The notes below the pieces were generated by a model. That model was given only the letters and a program-made list of their open reading frames with translations. It was not told the origin of the DNA and did no database searches. From positions 620,001 to 684,000 of the forward strand of contig NZ_CP102262.1 in the NCBI RefSeq assembly GCF_025147325.1: a stretch of DNA of 64,000 nt, read 5' to 3'. Positions 61,758 to 64,000 of the stretch are shown piece after piece. Every line of letters starts with the position of its first letter. The stretch's first letter is position 1. The DNA comes from Bacteroides stercoris ATCC 43183. Lineage in GTDB: Bacteria; Bacteroidota; Bacteroidia; Bacteroidales; Bacteroidaceae. The position numbers and the translations under genes are program-made.

Positions 61758-62069
61758 ATGGATTTCTTAAACGAATATCACCTGTCAGGACTTGTAATCG
61801 GTATCTGTACTTTCCTTATCATAGGCATCTTCCACCCCATAGTAGTAAAAGCCGAATATTATTGGGGAACTAAATGCTGGTGGATTTTCCTATTGTTGGG
61901 AATCGGCGGTGCCATTGCTTCACTGTATACCGACAATATTTTGGTAGCCTCACTGCTAGGCGTATTCGCTTTCTCTTCATTTTGGACCATTAAAGAAGTA
62001 TTTGAACAAGAAGAGCGGGTAAAAAAAGGGTGGTTTCCCAAGAATCCTAAACGAACATATAAATTCTAA
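61758..62069 (+). CDS. DUF4491 small membrane protein
   Basis: A 103-aa protein with three hydrophobic helices (about residues 9-29, 40-57, 62-80) and the DUF4491 landmarks HLSGLVIGICTFLIIGIFHP, VVKAEYYWGTKCWW and a basic cytoplasmic tail KKGWFPKNPKR. Family function is unknown; it is widespread in Bacteroidales. Single gene. Confidence 0.88.
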   Translation: MDFLNEYHLSGLVIGICTFLIIGIFHPIVVKAEYYWGTKCWWIFLLLGIGGAIASLYTDNILVASLLGVFAFSSFWTIKEVFEQEERVKKGWFPKNPKRTYKF

Positions 62070-62160
62070 ACAAAAAGCATTCGCATTTTTATCTGAAACG
62101 CTTGCATATTTCAAGAGAAAATACTACTTTTGTCCCCGCTATCCGATATAAGGATACACC

Positions 62161-62234
62161 GGACTTGTAGCTCAGTTGGTTAGAGCAACAGACTCATAAT
62201 CTGGAGGTCCCTGGTTCAAGCCCAGGCTGGTCCA
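62161..62234 (+). tRNA. tRNA with anticodon CAT (probably elongator tRNA-Met)
   Basis: A cloverleaf starts GGACTTG with D stem GCTC/GAGC, anticodon loop CTCATAA, T arm CCTGG-TTCAAGC-CCAGG and acceptor CTGGTCC plus discriminator A. There is a T-T mismatch in the acceptor stem and an A-G mismatch at the top of the anticodon stem. The D loop and variable loop resemble elongator Met; a lysidine-type tRNA-Ile cannot be excluded by eye. Confidence 0.85.
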
Positions 62235-62239
62235 CAAAC

Positions 62240-62276
62240 TAAAAGGCTGATTCCTAACGGAATACAGCCTTTTTTG
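62240..62276 (+). terminator. Terminator after tRNA(CAT)
   Basis: AAAAGGCTG..ATTCC pairs with GGAAT..CAGCCTTTTTT. Confidence 0.85.
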
Positions 62277-62381
62277 TTTGCAGACCCTCCAGATATGATA
62301 GTATGCCCAATTCTATAAAGCTACTACAATTCTAAGAAATACTTCTATATATAACCTCATTCGCAAGAATGTTGCAGCAGT

Positions 62382-62510
62382 TTATAATAAACAAAACCTT
62401 ATATAATCTTCTATTTCTTGAGCAGCTACAGCATAAATCGGTGCAAGTTGCTCAAAATGGGAATCTCTTGTAAAACGAGAGCCGTTGATGGTCATAGCTA
62501 ATTGGCTCAT
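62382..62510 (-). CDS. Possible 42-aa ORF, unrecognised (may be a remnant)
   Basis: On the minus strand an ATG at 62510 follows GGAGAAAGG and opens 42 codons: MSQLAMTINGSRFTRDSHFE, then QLAPIYAVAAQEIEDYI. The composition looks protein-like, and the ribosome-binding site is good, but it ends abruptly and has no known relatives that I can name. It may be the start of a truncated gene. It is the only coding candidate in the 62235-62696 gap. Confidence 0.35.
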   Translation of the reverse strand: MSQLAMTINGSRFTRDSHFEQLAPIYAVAAQEIEDYIRFCLL

Positions 62511-62660
62511 ATTCCTTTCTCCGCAAATCTTAATGTAACATAATAATACCTTCTTGCCAATAGCAGTTTATTGGCTGCATCGCAGTTAGTTACAACTCCA
62601 CATGTATGAATTTGTACTTTTTATGGACAATTACAGATTTCACATTTCTTATACAATCCA

Positions 62661-62668
62661 TACATTTG
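62661..62668 (+). promoter_or_regulatory. Promoter -7 box of second susC
   Basis: TACATTTG, 28 bp upstream of the start at 62697, with a TTTC element about 20 bp further up. Confidence 0.6.
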
Positions 62669-62696
62669 CACATCCTAATTTTTTAATTTTATTTTT

Positions 62697-64000
62697 ATGA
62701 GACCAAAAGTTATCTTAAATCTTTTATTCTTCCTTTTCTGCTGTACAGCAGTACAGGCACAGACAGGAAGACAGATTACAGGTAAAGTGATTGATGCCAT
62801 GGGAGAGTTGCCCGGGGTAAGTGTTGTAATTAAAGGAACAACCAATGGGACAACCACAGATTTAAACGGAGAGTTTAAATTGGACAATGTAAAAAATGGT
62901 GATGTTTTACAATTCTCATTTATCGGCTACAAAACGGAAAATGTCAAAGTAGGCAATCAAAGTAAATTTGATATTACAATGACAGAAAATACCCAAACCT
63001 TGGAAGAAGTGACCGTTGTTGCTGTAGGATATGGTGATGTCAGAAGACGTGACCTGACCGGTTCTATCGGTTCCGCCAATATGGGCGATTTGACCAAGAC
63101 TCCTGTCAGCAATATTACCGAAAGCCTCGGAGGACGTATTGCCGGCGTACAGGTTTCATCCGGTGACGGTGGACCGGGAGATAACTTTAATATAGTAATC
63201 CGCGGTGCCGGTTCATTGACCGGAAGTACAGCTCCGCTTTACGTTATCGACGGATTCCCTTCCGAAAGTTCCGGCTTAGGATCAATAAATCCTAATGATA
63301 TTGAATCCATAGACATTTTGAAAGATGCTTCCGCCACAGCTATCTATGGAGCACGCGGTGCCAACGGTGTAGTTATCGTAACCACCAAAAAAGGCGGAGC
63401 CGGAAAGCCTACCATTACATACAACGGTAGCGTAAAAGTAGGTCTTGTAAAAAACACACCGGAAGTGATGAATGCCTATGACTTTGTCATGCTGCAACAA
63501 GAAATCATGGGCAGCGGAGAAGAATTCCAGAAAAACTATATAACCGAACTTTATCCTACACTGGATGCCTATCACAATGCTAAATCTTACGATTGGCAAG
63601 ACTATATCTACCGTACCGCTCTCAGCCATAACCATCATATATCTATGACCGGTTCGCAAGGCGATTTGAAATACACCACATCTTTGTCTTACGATGACAC
63701 ACAGGGAGTTATCATCAACTCCGGCGTAAAACGCTATCAAGGACGTGTGAACCTGAGCCAGAAAGTAAACAACAAACTGAAGATTGACTTTACAGGGAAC
63801 TATGCCAGCACTGTTCAGGACGGTCCTACCGTATCGAGCGCCACAAGTTCCATGTCTACCGCCTACATGTACAGTGTATGGTCTTTCCGTCCGGTATCCC
63901 CTACTGGAAGCGATCTTCTCAATCAGATGTACGATGAGGGTGTCAATATGAGTGAGGACTACCGCTTTAACCCCGTGAAGTCTGCTCAAAACGAATACCG
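62697..64000 (+). CDS. SusC/RagA-family TonB-dependent transporter (3' end cut)
   Basis: The frame is open from ATG 62697 to the window edge, about 434 codons. Signal peptide MRPKVILNLLFFLFCCTAVQ followed by AQ, carboxypeptidase-regulatory domain (GRQITGKVIDAMGELPGVSV), plug (LEEVTVVAVGYGDVRRRDLT, then APLYVIDGFPSES and ASATAIYGARGANGV) and the first barrel strands are present. It is clearly different from the SusC at 15425 and uses more AT-rich codons. Its SusD partner should lie beyond the window. Confidence 0.92.
   Translation, partial: MRPKVILNLLFFLFCCTAVQAQTGRQITGKVIDAMGELPGVSVVIKGTTNGTTTDLNGEFKLDNVKNGDVLQFSFIGYKTENVKVGNQSKFDITMTENTQTLEEVTVVAVGYGDVRRRDLTGSIGSANMGDLTKTPVSNITESLGGRIAGVQVSSGDGGPGDNFNIVIRGAGSLTGSTAPLYVIDGFPSESSGLGSINPNDIESIDILKDASATAIYGARGANGVVIVTTKKGGAGKPTITYNGSVKVGLVKNTPEVMNAYDFVMLQQEIMGSGEEFQKNYITELYPTLDAYHNAKSYDWQDYIYRTALSHNHHISMTGSQGDLKYTTSLSYDDTQGVIINSGVKRYQGRVNLSQKVNNKLKIDFTGNYASTVQDGPTVSSATSSMSTAYMYSVWSFRPVSPTGSDLLNQMYDEGVNMSEDYRFNPVKSAQNEY

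Noticed and set aside
63282..63989. 235-codon minus-strand frame at the right edge
   Set aside because: It is antisense to the second susC gene, which has clear plug-domain motifs.

Overview
The window is a piece of a Bacteroides-type chromosome (phylum Bacteroidota); I cannot name the species. The evidence is repeated -7 boxes of the form TAnnTTTG, two SusC-type TonB-dependent transporters (one with its SusD partner), DUF4251 and DUF4491 proteins, class III sirtuin and FKBP lipoprotein genes, and the gene set as a whole. About 11.4 kb at the left is accessory DNA. The rest reads as core chromosome, carrying one surface-glycan locus and a number of dispersed palindromes.

Region 1 (1-11,548) is the lysogeny and early end of an integrated temperate phage or phage-like element. 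On the minus strand, a tightly packed early operon reads from a small HTH protein through a LuxR-type regulator, a small membrane protein, a DNA-binding protein, a zinc-hook SbcC-like ATPase, RecT, a metallo-beta-lactamase-fold hydrolase and a NinB-like protein to four unknown proteins, the last cut by the window edge. Divergent from it are an HTH repressor and two small genes. Then come a pair of tiny membrane proteins, a structured leader or ncRNA with a secreted DUF4468 protein, a nine-copy palindrome array with a 74-bp direct repeat, and a tyrosine integrase beside tRNA-Arg(CCT). A 5'-half copy of the same tRNA lies about 90 bp beyond it.

Region 2 (11,842-31,566) holds korAB, a SusCD pair without enzymes, upp, pckA, a nitroreductase-like lipoprotein, typA, rpsO, a GNAT acetyltransferase, a DUF4251 protein, an XRE-cupin regulator followed by an acyl-CoA-ligase-type enzyme, and the AI-2 / methyl-cycle pair mtnN-luxS.

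Region 3 (31,769-49,482) holds a YfhO-like membrane protein, rbfA, a LolC/E-like permease, an O-methyltransferase, pyk, aroQ, xerD, a TPR/OmpA-like lipoprotein, a thioredoxin-fold lipoprotein without its cysteines, a YifB-type ATPase, a small lipoprotein, an ADP-forming acyl-CoA synthetase and metG.

Region 4 (49,488-58,479) is a surface-glycan locus: a Wzx-type flippase, four glycosyltransferases, and a minus-strand set of NeuB-like synthase, KdsC-like phosphatase, SpsF-like cytidylyltransferase and a protein with GT42-like features. Together these look like a route that makes, activates and possibly transfers a nonulosonic acid, perhaps KDN.

Region 5 (58,589-64,000) holds a sirtuin, two FKBP prolyl isomerases, an Lrp-type regulator flanked by TTATCAC repeats, a DUF4491 protein, a tRNA with anticodon CAT, and the start of a second SusC gene that runs off the window.

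The observations most worth following are the palindrome array whose last copy encodes the C-terminus of the integrase, the nested-hairpin RNA in front of the secreted DUF4468 cargo gene, the nonulosonate module with its candidate transferase, and the palindromic intergenic elements at 28.4 and 34.4 kb.
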